Below are positions 25,022 to 41,159 of a stretch of 64,000 nt of DNA, piece after piece. Both the position numbers and the translations under genes were made by a program. How positions within the stretch are numbered: the first letter of the stretch is position 1; every line of letters starts with the position of its first letter. The DNA comes from Chaetoderma sp. LZ-2023a (lineage: Eukaryota; Mollusca; Caudofoveata; Chaetodermatida; Chaetodermatidae). The notes under the pieces are model-generated. The model was not told the origin of the DNA. It made no database searches and was given only the letters and a program-made list of their open reading frames with translations. The stretch covers positions 133,829,350-133,893,349 of the forward strand of contig CM067369.1 of NCBI GenBank assembly GCA_034401795.1, in the 5' to 3' direction.

Positions 25022-25188
25022 TCAAGAGAAGGCTATTTTTGAGAATTAACAACTAAAACGACTGTCTAAGTAAGAGAACCAGCCATTCCAGTGGCCAATT
25101 TTCAAAAATAGTTTTCGCTTGGCCTGCATGGACATTCAATAAGGAAATATTCTGATTTTCCTGACATAATTTCGTCATTAAAGGGTTA
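25022..25188. repeat. Family 3 hairpin MITE, decayed
   Basis: CAAGAGAAGGCTATTTTTGA pairs loosely with TTTCAAAAATAGTTTTCGC; ends ATTAAAGGGTTAG. Confidence 0.6.
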
Positions 25189-25597
25189 GTTAATATTCGG
25201 GCTTCGTAACGCGAAGTAAACAGGTAAATCTAAAAGCGCTGGCGATATTTTGCTGGTGTGTCGTTGACGTCATAATCTCCCGGTTTCTCGCTCTCGTTGC
25301 GAGAAAATGGATGCGCCCGAGCAGTCACGTTTTCGAGCGTTTTGGGCATATTCATTTTATTATTTCTCGGCAATGGAAAAGTGTATTTTATATTTTTTTG
25401 CGGCACCTATTTCGGATTATTGTATATTTTTAGTTGACTTATTCCCGATTTTCACTGGAATTTCCCTTTAAGTATGGGCCTACCGGTTTCACACGCCATA
25501 TTATGGTAGGCCTAAAACTGACATGAACTTTTAACGTGAATTTGAAATCAACCGATTGTAACAGTTTGTACATTGACCAAGACGTTTTGATGCCGTT

Positions 25598-25664
25598 GCT
25601 AGTGCTGCTGGTGCTGTTGCTTCTGGTGCTGTTGCTGCTTGGCTGGTGCTGCTGCTGGTGCTGG

Positions 25665-25696
<32 letters not shown>

Positions 25697-25702
25697 ATGA
25701 TG
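25598..25702. repeat. GCT/GAT triplet repeats
   Basis: GCTGCTGGTGCTGGT then (GCT)n and (GAT)n. The Ala/Gln-rich minus frame is not credible as a gene. Confidence 0.8.
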
Positions 25703-26836
25703 ACACGAGCCTAACTTTGTGGGGGTGTTTCTTTTTGAGAAGAAGATTCACAAAGATTATGACTAGGCATACTTGATTAATGCAATTAATATAAACTAAC
25801 ACTCTGGAAAGAAATAAAAAGTTATTCGCCAGAGTCCTCATTAACTCGGGAAATGGGTTGTCTAAATCTATTGACATACTTGAAATTGTAATATAGGCCA
25901 TATGACTTAATGCAAATCATGTAAATGATTGTAACGTGTTTTATTGCGACGGCATATTAATCATTACTGGAGAGGTAATAAACTATAAATAATAAGGCTA
26001 TCGCGGCTATAGGCTTAACCCATCATCGCATGAAGTGATACCGTAATATAATTAATTATACATGTGTCTACAGGGGCAGATTACGGCCGGTCTACTATTG
26101 ACAGGCGAATGTCACGATCTTGAAGAGGGTAAAGGCCCAATAAGACGAAGTTTGAAAGTGTTCTTCTGTATTCAGGGCCGTACAGTGGCATTCTAAAAGG
26201 GGAGTTCGTGAGGGTGCGGGTGTGGGGGGTTAAGGGGTCTGGGTTTTCCCCCACCTCATGATTTTTTAATTTCTGAAAGCATTTTCCAGCAATCTAGGCA
26301 TAAAAATCAACAAAATAGATTATATCAACATCGTCATATCTGACTCATATTTATATCAAATATAGGCAAATTAAATACACGGATATTTTTGTAAATGTCG
26401 GGCCTGTATATTTATTTTATATTTGAAGTCAAACTTCATAGTATATTGCAAAGTCGTGATGTCGAGCTTCATGGTTGAATTGCAATTACATTTCTTGTTC
26501 AATAACGGCGCATAGGAAAGGAAACAGGCCTACACGTAGCATAAAGCTGGACAAATTTCCATTTGCCTGTCACATATTATTGTAAAACTTAACAATCTGG
26601 TCCATTGCCAAACAGCGCAATTGTGTATTGGTATGTCCGTTGATCAATAACGAAAGGATTGGTATTTCAGGACTACTGAAGTATTTCAGATTTTCCCAAA
26701 CTTGTCCGCCGCGTCGGCTAGCTAATACAACCACGGCCCAATGACCAACTTTAGATATAAATTGGATAGTGAGACCTAGTCTATTTAATGCCTAGCGATG
26801 CCTCTGCCTGGGAAATGAGTTAAACCCTTAAAAGCA
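25703..26836. other. No gene recognised
   Basis: AT-rich with a G-rich patch at about 26200-26250 of repeat character. Confidence 0.4.
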
Positions 26837-26921
26837 ACCCAGATAACGCAGCTTACTGGGCCGATGCCGGGCCGATACGTGCCGGCCCAGTATCGGCCAA
26901 GTAAGCTGCGTTATCAGGGAG
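26837..26921. repeat. Family 4 palindrome
   Basis: ACCCAGATAACGCAGCTTAC and GTAAGCTGCGTTATCAGGGA are inverted copies; the centre is rich in GGGCCGAT and ATCGGCC. Confidence 0.75.
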
Positions 26922-27427
26922 GCATATTAAGGAATTCTTGCTACTATATCAGAACTGGTCAAATGGTGACGGAGCTGGACAATGTTATGCTAATACTGAG
27001 ATATTACGTAAGCAGGGATGCACGTTCATAGCGCACCACAGACGGTAAATAGAGACATGGTTTGACGCAAAACAACGGAATCGCGTTACCGCCAAACCCC
27101 GGGAGGCAATTTCAAACAATTTGCGAGAAGGATACAATAGCTTTGTTATATAATTATGAAATCTGAGGCGCTCTATGTTACCATTTTAATGCTGAATCAT
27201 CTGTTTAAGCCGGGTTCGGTTATAGCTAAGTACAAAGCTAGCATAGTGAATACCTGACAAGTAATTTAGACAATTCTCGCTGTCTGGTTAGGCTGATAGG
27301 TTGGAGCGCCGCAAAAGTAATGTACATTGAGCAAGAAGTAAACCTAAGCAACGAGCAGAAATCAGTTAATCTAACTGAATGGACACACCGGTAGTGCAAA
27401 TCCTATTTGCCACCGTCAGGCTCTTCT
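26922..27427. other. No gene recognised
   Basis: No motif or repeat identified. Confidence 0.4.
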
Positions 27428-27608
27428 CTTAACTCTTCAACACTCATATCAGCTAAAAACGGCTTCTCAAGTAGTCTTCAGAAATGTCCATTTGCAGAGC
27501 CATTCATTCTAGCGGTAAATTTTCTAAAATAGTCTTCTCTTGGTCTGCAAATTTATGGACATTTTCCATGAGAAAATTGATATTTTCTTTAACAAATTCG
27601 AGGGTTAA
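27428..27608. repeat. Family 3 hairpin MITE, left stem arm deleted
   Basis: TTAACTCTTCAACACTCATA and AGCTAAAAACGGCTTC, then right arm AGCCATTCATTCTAGCGGTA and TTCTCTTGGTCTGCAAAT, end GAGGGTTAAAAG. Confidence 0.65.
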
Positions 27609-27986
27609 AAGTTTAAAGCGGCGATTATGCAATATTTCTAAAAGATAACTTCAGTCCGTCTCTTGATATTTACTCGTCTTCTTAACCAACTATACAAGCT
27701 GTGCAGATGACACACATGATATTTATTAAGCTAATACTATATGACGGCTGCTAACCATCCTGGAAACTAGGCCTATTAGGCTGAAAGTTGTCACCGTCTT
27801 GACATCAGGGGTATTCAGTGAAATTACTATCACGCTGTTCAGTAGACGCGGAGGTTAGACATAATCAAGCAAAACTCACTTGAAACCAGGTTCTTTGCAC
27901 TTTGGGATGAAAGATAGACAGCTCTTTATACAGCATAGAGGCCTCCAGAAACGAAAAATTCGATATGATATATTCAAAGGAATATT

Positions 27987-28063
27987 CTGTTGAATATTTT
28001 GAAACTAAATTCACTAAGAGCAATGGCAGCAACATGTTCCAGTATAATTTCAAAATATTCAAC
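27987..28063. repeat. Family 1 hairpin
   Basis: CTGTTGAATATTTTGAAACT pairs with ATTTCAAAATATTCAACG. Confidence 0.65.
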
Positions 28064-31403
<3,340 letters not shown>

Positions 31404-31533
31404 AATGCACAAACCGACGTCACAAGAATTCACAAGAATTCAACAGAAACCATAAAGGCCAGGCGTGAGTCTAGACCCTAGCATTGGGAACTAGCATATA
31501 AACGCCTCAAATATTACAACACACACACACACA

Positions 31534-31597
31534 TTCCAAAAAGGTGTGCTTATGCCCGATTTTCTCAAAAACCGGGCGTCGGACAAAAAAAAAATGT
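31534..31597 (+). repeat. Near-identical 65-base repeat, right copy
   Basis: Differs from the left copy at about one position. It is followed by GTTTCAAGATGATCGAT and TCCCATACATTTCCTATGGG blocks, also found diverged at 29597-29665. Confidence 0.9.
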
Positions 31598-32045
31598 TTC
31601 GGGTCAAGATGGGAGTGACCACATGGTAGACGTCTGTCTAGTTTCAAGATGATCGATAAAAAAAACTCTAGGTCACTGTCCAAATATTGCTCCCATACAT
31701 TTCCTATGGGACTTTTTGCCCACTCAAAGTTGGGTAGCTCGAGGACCATTGGGCCAATCCAAAATAAAAGTAATAGCGCGCTAAGTCTCAATGGGTACTA
31801 CAAGTTGATAAAGGTTGGAGTTGATCGGATGGAAACTATAGGAGGAGTTAGCATTACAAAAACGTGATGAGGATCAAGAATAATAATAAAGAAAGAACCG
31901 TAGTTAGAGCAATCACGCAGGCTAGTGATGTTATAATTACATGTAATGGGTATAAGTAAACACATTTGATTAGATTATTATTGATCCCCCGAGAGCCGTC
32001 GACGGGGACACTAGAAATAGGAGGCGTCCGTGTGTGTGTCCGTCC

Positions 32046-32740
32046 GTCACACTTTAGGTTTCCACTCGATAACTTTAGTTAGCCTGCATGGATTTATTTC
32101 AAATTTGGTATAGTGATTCCTTATGACGAGGCCTCGGTGGGGATTGCGTTTCAGCGACGCGCGTCCAGATGTGACGGAGTTACCCCCCTTGAATGACATA
32201 AAATTCTAGGAAATTTGGTTTCCGTTCAATACCTTTAGCTAGCCTGCATGGATTTATTTCAAATTTGGTATAGTGATTCCTTATGACGAGGCCTCGGTGG
32301 GGATTGCGTTTCAGCGACGCGCGTCCAGATGTGATGGAGTTATCCCCCTGGAATGACATAGAATTCAAGGAAAATTTGGTTTCCGTTCAATACCTTTAGC
32401 TAGTCTGCATGGATTTATTTCAAATTTGGTATAGTGATTCCTTATGACAAGGCCTTGGTGGGGATTGCGCTTCATCGACGTGCGTCTAGATGTGATGGAG
32501 TTATCCCCCTTGAATGACATAGAATTCAAGGAAAATTTGGTTTCCGCTCAATAACTTTACATAGTCTGCATGGATTTATTTCAGATTTGTCATACTCATT
32601 CCTTGTCGCTAGTCCTCGGTGGGGATTGCATTTCAGAGACAAGCGTCTAGGCGCAACAGAGTTGTCCCCCTTAAATAATGACCAAATTTGTCAGAAAAAC
32701 TTGGTTTCCACTTGATAACTTTAACTACATGTGCCTGCGT
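32046..32740. repeat. Tandem array, 160-161 base period, about 4.2 copies
   Basis: CTGCATGGATTTATTTC recurs at about 32084, 32244, 32405 and 32566. Each unit also holds TGACGAGGCCTCGGTGGGGA and TTTCAGCGACGCGCGTC. The middle copies are nearly identical; the outer ones diverge. Confidence 0.9.
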
Positions 32741-32957
32741 GTGTAATTTATCAAACAATCAGCCTTTACATATGCCGTAGTGTTGTAGCCACCATAGATT
32801 CACATGCATATATACACACACGCAATTTTGTAAAGGCAGGAATCTCAAAAATTTGTTTTACTAACAACACCCGTCGGGGGACATGTGATCAGTACTGATC
32901 TTCTTGTTAAATATGATGTAATTAAGAAAATATATGTAGACATATATACTAGAGGAG

Positions 32958-33015
32958 GTAGGCTGATACGGTATCGGGTCAGCATCAGCCCAGTAAGCTG
33001 CGTTATTTGGGTAGT
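32958..33015. repeat. Family 4 palindrome, one arm plus centre
   Basis: GATACGGTATCGGGTCAGC, then CCCAGTAAGCTGCGTTAT and TTGGGTAG. Confidence 0.6.
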
Positions 33016-33836
33016 ATATAATATATACCGGTAATACCTTTTAACTAAAGTATTTCAACACATTAGACCGTTAGTTGTGTTCCCTGTCTGGGATCATATA
33101 TAGGCATATATAATATATCCATTCACTCTAGTAAGCAATTGTGTACATATAGGCCTATCATAAAGTTATTCATCTGTTAAATTACTGCGCCTACGGACAT
33201 AGGTTTAAACCGTTATTATTCAAGATACACATCAAATGATTATACTTATTACAGGGTTTTGTTAAATTTCTGTTGATATTACAAATAAAACCTAATTTAG
33301 CAGAAAGCCATTGCAGCAACGACCTTCCGTCAAACTATTTTTTCAGAACATTATCCGGGGCTACGGTACTGCTCCCGCAAAAACAAAGTTCTTGGAATTT
33401 AATAATTTATGAGGAAATGTGTAAACAAATTAGTTGCAGCTTTTTAAGAGATATTGCGGATAAATTGAAACGAGGGATTAACCCCCCCCCCCCCCACACA
33501 CACACACAACAACTCGTACAAATAACAGTTATTAACGTGTTTTATCAAGAGATATATATATATAGGGCAAATAAGGGGGACAACGCGCACTTAGAGACGA
33601 TATAGCCCCTGACTGGTTTTCATATTTTAAGTAATGCACTAAAACTGTAACTTTGTGGAGCAACAATTAGACATTATGTATCAAGCTGAAATGTAAAGTA
33701 CCGATTAATTCATTTTGCCTGCTACATAGCCATACAATAGCCTATATATCTGTGCTTAAATTAACGAGAATAAAGCTAAAGTGACTACGTAGTTTTAATA
33801 CAAAGCAAAAGCCCATCCATCACCACTGCAATATAA
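33016..33836. other. No gene recognised
   Basis: Holds a C run and short CA repeat at about 33482-33508; otherwise nothing. Confidence 0.4.
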
Positions 33837-34078
33837 TTTATTAGTTAAACGAGAACTTAACTTAAAGTGGAAGTTAGATGTTTGACTGTAATTCTAGCCA
33901 ATCACCACTGGACGCCGGAGTTACATGAGAGACATGTCATGACTTTCTGATATCAGTCTTCAAAGATAAATTGAGTGCACAGCACAGTAATCCCAAATTA
34001 GGGTGGGACAAGAAAAGTTCTCAAATGAAACCTCAAACTGTGACCTCTTTTCTAGAGGTGGGCATGTAACTCCAGCTT

Positions 34079-34196
34079 CCAGTGGTGATTGGCTAGAATT
34101 ACAGTCAAACATCTAACCTCCCCTTTCAGGTAAGTTCTCGTTTAACTAATAAATTCTGGCCAATCACCACTCAGTCAGCCGGAGTTCCACGAGACT
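34079..34196. repeat. Internal complementary region-like block of the outer element
   Basis: The first about 75 bases are the reverse complement of 33837-33911. The remaining about 40 bases are the reverse complement of 42408-42448. Confidence 0.55.
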
Positions 34197-36480
<2,284 letters not shown>

Positions 36481-36654
36481 TTGAGACGTATTTGATACCT
36501 GTACTGTTTGCAGTCATAGGCATCATCATGCAAAGGCCCTTGGTTTTAGAAAAGAATGCTATACATTCTTGATACCTGTACTGTTTGCAGTCATAGACAT
36601 CGCTTTGGTAATGCCTTATCAAGAAATAAACGAAATCACGGATTTCCTTTTTCA

Positions 36655-36850
36655 GGAGAGAGTTGATACTTACCTCCCTAACACTCTTTGATATTCCCAA
36701 ATATCAACTTTCACTCAATAAAGACTCAGATTTAAAATGTTAGGTGCCCCTAATGGGCAGGTAGTCAGATGACAGTCCGGCGGATGCCAGACCCAACATC
36801 CGCGCATGCGCAGACTAGTACTTCCTCTGACTAATTTATTGGCTGACACT
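36655..36850 (+). repeat. Left inverted terminal repeat of the inner DIRS-type element
   Basis: Reads TTACCTCCCTAACACTC, then TTAGGTGCCCCTAATGGG and GACAGTCCGGCGGATGCC. It is the reverse complement of about 40965-41152 with scattered differences. Confidence 0.75.
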
Positions 36851-36908
36851 ATGCAACTTTTAAGAAAGCATGAAGACCGATCCTCTGTGGGGCGGAGATC
36901 CTGGTCCG

Positions 36909-37013
36909 TGTTAGGGAGGTAAGTATCAACTCTCTCGTGAAAAAAGAAATCCGTGATTTCGTTTATTTCACTTCAAGAGTATACTTACCTCCCTAACACT
37001 CTTTGATATTGCC
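36909..37013. repeat. Internal complementary region (ICR) of the inner DIRS-type element
   Basis: TGTTAGGGAGGTAAGTATC through TCCGTGATTTCGTTTATTT is the reverse complement of 36624-36685. The following CAAGAGTATACTTACCTCC through TTTGATATT is the reverse complement of 41125-41154. Joining of left-end and right-end complements is diagnostic of DIRS circle formation. The ICR lies next to the left terminal repeat, implying the element originally ran on the minus strand. Confidence 0.7.
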
Positions 37014-37039
37014 AGAATTCGGCGGGAGGGAGGCGAGGC

Positions 37040-38780
37040 CAAAAGACAAGCTCCGGCCTGAAGGATGCTTATTTCCACATTCCAATAGCAAGGAGTTTTG
37101 TCGGTTCCTGAGGTTTGCATTCCTGGGCAGACAGTGGGAATTCATGGTTTTATCTTTTGGAATTTCGACGGCTCCTCAGGTCTTCATCAGGGTGGTTCTT
37201 GCTATAACAGCATACCTCCGCAGGAGAAGCATAGCAATCCACACATACATAGACGACTGGCTGTTAAAAGCACACAATCAGGAAAGTCTATCAACAAAAC
37301 TGGAGACAGTTTTGAAAACTTTCACAGACTTAGGCTGGATAATCAACTTTCAAAAATCAGAGCTGACTCCATCCCAGAAGTTTGTTTACCTGGGAATGTT
37401 CTTTGATCTGTAGATAGGATATGTTTATCCTACTCAAGAGAGGGTACAAGTACTCATCTCATTAATACAGTCAGTGCGCAACAGTCATCATGTCCATCCA
37501 CGGGGTTACTTCTGGAACCAGTCATTCCTCAGGCGGCCTTATGCAGGCGGTATATCCAGTTATTTCTCATGACTCAATGGACCCAGAGTACAGGATTACT
37601 GGACTCGAATGTGTCAGTGTTGGAGCCTCTTATTCACCACCTTCAGTGGTGGATGAAGACAGAGAATCTCCTGGCGGGGATGATGCTATATACATGTATA
37701 TAGATCCATCGATGGAGGGGTGGGGAGCTTGCCTGAAAAAAGCCACAGTATCAGGGCTTTGAAATCTGGATCAGTCACAAGAACATATCAATCTACTGGA
37801 ATTGCGAGCAGTAATCCTGGGCCTGGAACGTTTCATAGAGAAAGTTCAGGGCAAGATTGTTCTAGTTCGATCAGACAACTCAACAGTAGTGACTTACATA
37901 AACTGCCAGGGCAGAACGAAGTCGCCCAGTCTCTGTATGATGACATGGAAACTGCTTTGCTGGTGCCTGGATCACAGGATCACCTTGAAAGCAGTTCATA
38001 TTCCGGGAAGGTTAACTCTGCGAGCAGACTCATTGAGCCGAAGGATGAGTGTTTTACATGTACCTACGGAATGGCAACTAAATCAATGTGTGGTGGATCG
38101 TCTGTTCAACCACTTGGGGAACCCAACATAGATTTATTCGCAATGAAGAAGAATGCGAAGATGATGACGTACGTCTCCGATTCCAGATCCGAGCGCTATT
38201 GTGACAGATGCATTAGCTATCAGCTGGGTGGGAATGTATGCATACGCATTCCCTCCAGCAATCCCGATTCCAAAAATTCTTCAGAAAATCAGACAGGAGT
38301 GCCAAGTGCTTCTGATCGCCCCAAATTGGCCAAACCGATCATAGCATATGGATCTGCTAGACCTTCTGGTCTGCAATCTGGTTCCTCTGCTTCTGATGGA
38401 CAATATTATCTTCCAGGGCAAGGTCCTTCACAACAATCCGTCAATGTTCAGATTGACTTCGTGGATGTTGTCAAGGAATCTAGAATTAAGGAGGGCTTTT
38501 CTGGGCAAGCAGCCATGACCATGGCAAAAGCCAGAAGGGGGTCAACTTCCAGAGCATATAATTATAAAATCAACAGATTTGCTGAATGGTGCTAAAAAGA
38601 TGTATTAATCCAATGGATTCATCTATTCATGTAGTAGCCGATTTCCTCTGTCACCTGTATGATGCCTATAGCCTCAAGCCTAACTCTGTTGCTGGCTATA
38701 AGTCAGCTTTAATGGCAGTTATCCCTGGCTTGGCTAATAGGTGAAGTGATGAAGTAAGTACATTAAATACTTTAATTACC
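37040..38780 (+). pseudogene. DIRS pol remnant: RT palm, RNase H and N-terminal recombinase part
   Basis: About 37054-37410 encodes the RT palm: GLKDAYFHIPI in one frame, then WEFMVLSFGISTAPQVF and HTYIDDWLL (catalytic YIDD at 37246-37257). 37802-38131 gives RNase H: IVLVRSDNSTVVTYIN with the DNS motif, and AVHIPGRLTLRADSLSRR. Next comes the DIRS-typical stretch PTIDLFAMKKNAK, then YAYAFPPAIPIPKILQKI and LLIAPNWP. About 38490-38750 reads RRAFLGKQP, RRGSTSRAYNYKINRFAEWC and NSVAGYKSALMAVIPGL, the N-terminal part of the tyrosine recombinase. The catalytic R-H-R-Y part is absent. At least four frame changes and several stops. The 5' half of RT is not upstream of it but at 38800-39247. Confidence 0.8.
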
Positions 38781-38799
38781 AGGACACAGTGCCACTCTT

Positions 38800-39247
38800 G
38801 CACTTCTTATGTCCACCTCTCTCCCTAGGTGGTCCAGTCGGAGGCCGGTTGGCCCACCACAAGCATGAGTGGGAGCAGTTAACTCAGGACTGTTAAATCT
38901 TGTGATGGCTTACAGTCGGGTATCATCCTGACTGGATAGAAGGCCCGCCTTCGCAGCTGTCTCTGGTTCCAATCTGGACTCAAAATCCAAGAGATCCAGA
39001 TCAACAGTTGTGTATAGAAGAGGAAATAAATTCCCTCATACGGAAAGGAGCAATTCAGCTGGCACAAAAGTGCCTGGGCTTCTATTCAACCATGTTCCTA
39101 GTGACAAAGAGCACGGGAGGGTGGAGACCAATTCTAACCTCAAGCCATTGAACAAGTTCATAGACACACCGAGTTTCAAAATGGAGACAGTGAAAACGGT
39201 GTGGGCAGGGTTAGAGAAGGGAATGTGGACAGCATGAAGCTTGACTT
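38800..39247 (+). pseudogene. DIRS pol remnant: linker and N-terminal half of RT, displaced
   Basis: The translation gives VGGRLAHHKHEWEQLTQD, a DIRS pre-RT signature, then EEEINSLIRKGAIQLAQKCL, GFYSTMFLVTKSTGGWRPIL and, after a frame change, NLKPLNKFIDTPSFKMETVK and VWAGLEKGMWTA, ending at KLDL near 39245. The residues that should follow (KDAYFHIPI) lie 2.2 kb upstream at 37054. The RT is therefore split at this very point, with the two halves in swapped order on the same strand. The sequence after 39247 is gag in opposite orientation. Confidence 0.75.
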
Positions 39248-40390
39248 AGGCACCACACCGTACCTCTGATACTCCTCAGGTACGATGTGACTTCGTTTCG
39301 CCACTTCACGGGAGGCCATCGCGAGACGTCCATGTGCCCTGATGGACGTCTCTGCCACTGAAAACATATCTACAATATGTTCCGCCAGTGGCAGAGATGG
39401 CATAATGGCAGTAGTCGGCTTACCTGCCAATCACAGGCGCTGGTCCCGTTGGCTGGCCGACTGTTCCACAGCAAGACCTGGCCTGACGTTTATTAGCCAA
39501 TGACAAGCGTCAGACCAGTCTTCCTCCGTGGCTACCTGCGAATGCTCGACAAGGCACAGGCCTTTGTCATCCTCCTGAGCAATCATAGGCATGAATGTGG
39601 CTGGAGAAACTGATACTCATGGCAAGCCAAAGAAAGCATGCTGGCCTGAAAGAGCAGGCATGCTAAACTGACTGGCTTGACCAGGAGCAGGCGCTGTGGT
39701 ATTGCGTGGGGAAAATTTTGCCACACTACGGCACTGGCCAGAACCTGCTACACCATTAGCAAGCCGAGGTATGCGGCAATGCTGGCCTTCAGATCTAGCC
39801 CAGGCTACCTTCTGCACCATGAACTCTACTCCTGCATGAGTAGTCCCATGGAAGATGTCGCCCGTGCTCCCCGCGAGGGGTGCACATATGACAATGTCCA
39901 TGGCCACTGCACTAGAAGGAGAACCCAGCAGATAATCCTCTTCTTCCTGGCCAGAAAGATTAGACTCCAGGTCAGCGAAGAATGCTAACCCGGACTGGCC
40001 AGGAAAGGTACCATAGGAGGTAGTGGTACCTGTAGGGTGCGGATAATCCTGGCCTGATAATAAGGCACCAGGTTCCAGCGACACCTGTCCATAAACAACC
40101 GCCGTGGTAAGCCTGCTGCCAGTGTCCTCATAGTGGGCTGCCCCCTCTAATGGGGCCACCTCTGAATCTTGGACGAAAACTGGCAGGTCCCTACAGAGCA
40201 CCGATTAAGAGGTGGGGAGTATCTGCTCCAGAGTAGAAGAAGACGACAATAAAGGATTTGGTCCAGGAAGCATGTCACGAAGCAACTCTGGAAACAAATC
40301 CTTAATTGTCCTATTCATCTCTCCCATTATTTCAACACGGAAGGCCTCCATATCCATGGTGGATGAGGCCTTCCTCTTACCCTTCTTACC
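39248..40390 (-). pseudogene. DIRS gag-like remnant, opposite strand to pol
   Basis: On the minus strand an ATG at 40357 opens MDMEAFRVEIMGEMNRTIKD and LFPELLRDMLPGPNPLL. A stop near 40204 is followed by a long open frame (40201-39617) without recognisable domains. After further stops, 39430-39248 reads MPSLPLAEHIVDMFSVAETS and AHGRLAMASREVAK, typical of the end of DIRS-type gag. Assignment rests on context and general resemblance. Gag is normally on the same strand as pol; here it is inverted relative to both pol pieces. Confidence 0.55.
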
Positions 40391-40964
40391 AAGTGCCTAA
40401 TATCTTAACTAGAATAGATGCGTCTTTAGCATAGACAAACCATCCGATCTGATGCACTGGCAGCTCCACCAAACTCTATGACCTCTTAACTCTCTCCACC
40501 ATTAAGGGAAGGAAGTGGACCAAGAGGGCAAAGTGAGAGGACCTTCTTACGAGGCCTCCAACTCACTGGGCATAGATTTTGTATTAGTTCTTTCTAACAT
40601 TGTTAGTACGATATGGAACCTTGGTGGAGAGAAAAACAACCCCTCTGATGATGTGTTGTCCTTCTCAATCATAGATAGATAGATACATGTGGACACAAAC
40701 ACAAAGAGAGATTAGTATTTCATAGCGCCATATAGAAATAAACCATTTTTTGTACGCTTATCACGTCTAATCGCGAGTCCCGGAAACACATTACATCGAG
40801 ACTAAAACGCTAAATTAGACAAATATGTATTAGAATTCACCTGATGACTTGGTCCTGGGCCATCTTCTGGCGACTTTCCACGCTCGGACATGATCTCAGA
40901 CGATTAATAAATTCAGTAAATGATGAGAAACAGCAGAAAACTCTTAGAAAAAAGTAACGCATGA

Positions 40965-41152
40965 GTCTCTTTGCCAATAAATTGGAAAAGAGGAAGTACT
41001 AGTCTAGGTTGGGGCTGGGATCCGCCGGACTGTCATTTGACTACCTCCCCATTAGGGGCACCTAACTTATTTAATCTGAGTGTTTATTGAGTGAAAGTCG
41101 AAATTTGGGAATATCAAAGAGTGTTAGTGAGGTAAGTATACTCTTGAAGCAA
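40965..41152 (-). repeat. Right inverted terminal repeat of the inner DIRS-type element
   Basis: Contains GATCCGCCGGACTGTCATT, CCCCATTAGGGGCACCTAA and AGAGTGTTAGTGAGGTAAG, the reverse complement of the left terminal repeat with a few changes. Confidence 0.75.
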
Positions 41153-41159
41153 AAAGAAT

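Larger units (their letters stand above)
23494..25467. mobile_element. TTAA-flanked element with AGGGA...TCCCT ends (Kolobok/piggyBac-like)
   Basis: TTAA at 23490-23493 and 25468-25471 flank matching ends: AGGGATATTCCACTTGGGG on the left, and AGGGAAATTCCAGTGAAAA from the right read on the other strand. Interior holds family 1 and 3 hairpins, a GTTCA-tailed LINE-like 3' end near 23940-24000, and no transposase. A similar end (TTAAAGGGATACTTCATTGG) occurs alone at 58225. Confidence 0.5.
36624..41154. mobile_element. Inner DIRS-type retrotransposon, decayed and rearranged
   Basis: Long inverted terminal repeats lie at 36655-36850 and about 40965-41152; they share ACACTCTTTGATATT, AGGTGCCCCTAATGGG and CAGTCCGGCGGAT in opposite orientation. 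At 36909-37013 is an internal complementary region: its first half is the reverse complement of the left end (36624-36685), its second half that of the right end (41125-41154). This is the arrangement DIRS elements use to form circles. Between them are RT, RNase H, recombinase and gag remnants annotated separately. Frameshifts and stops show it is dead. It sits between copies of a short direct repeat (GTTTGCAGTCATA, two on each side). Confidence 0.75.

Noticed and set aside
25599..25901. Ala/Gln-rich 100-residue minus frame
   Set aside because: Composition comes from GCT/GAT repeats and no exon signals support it.
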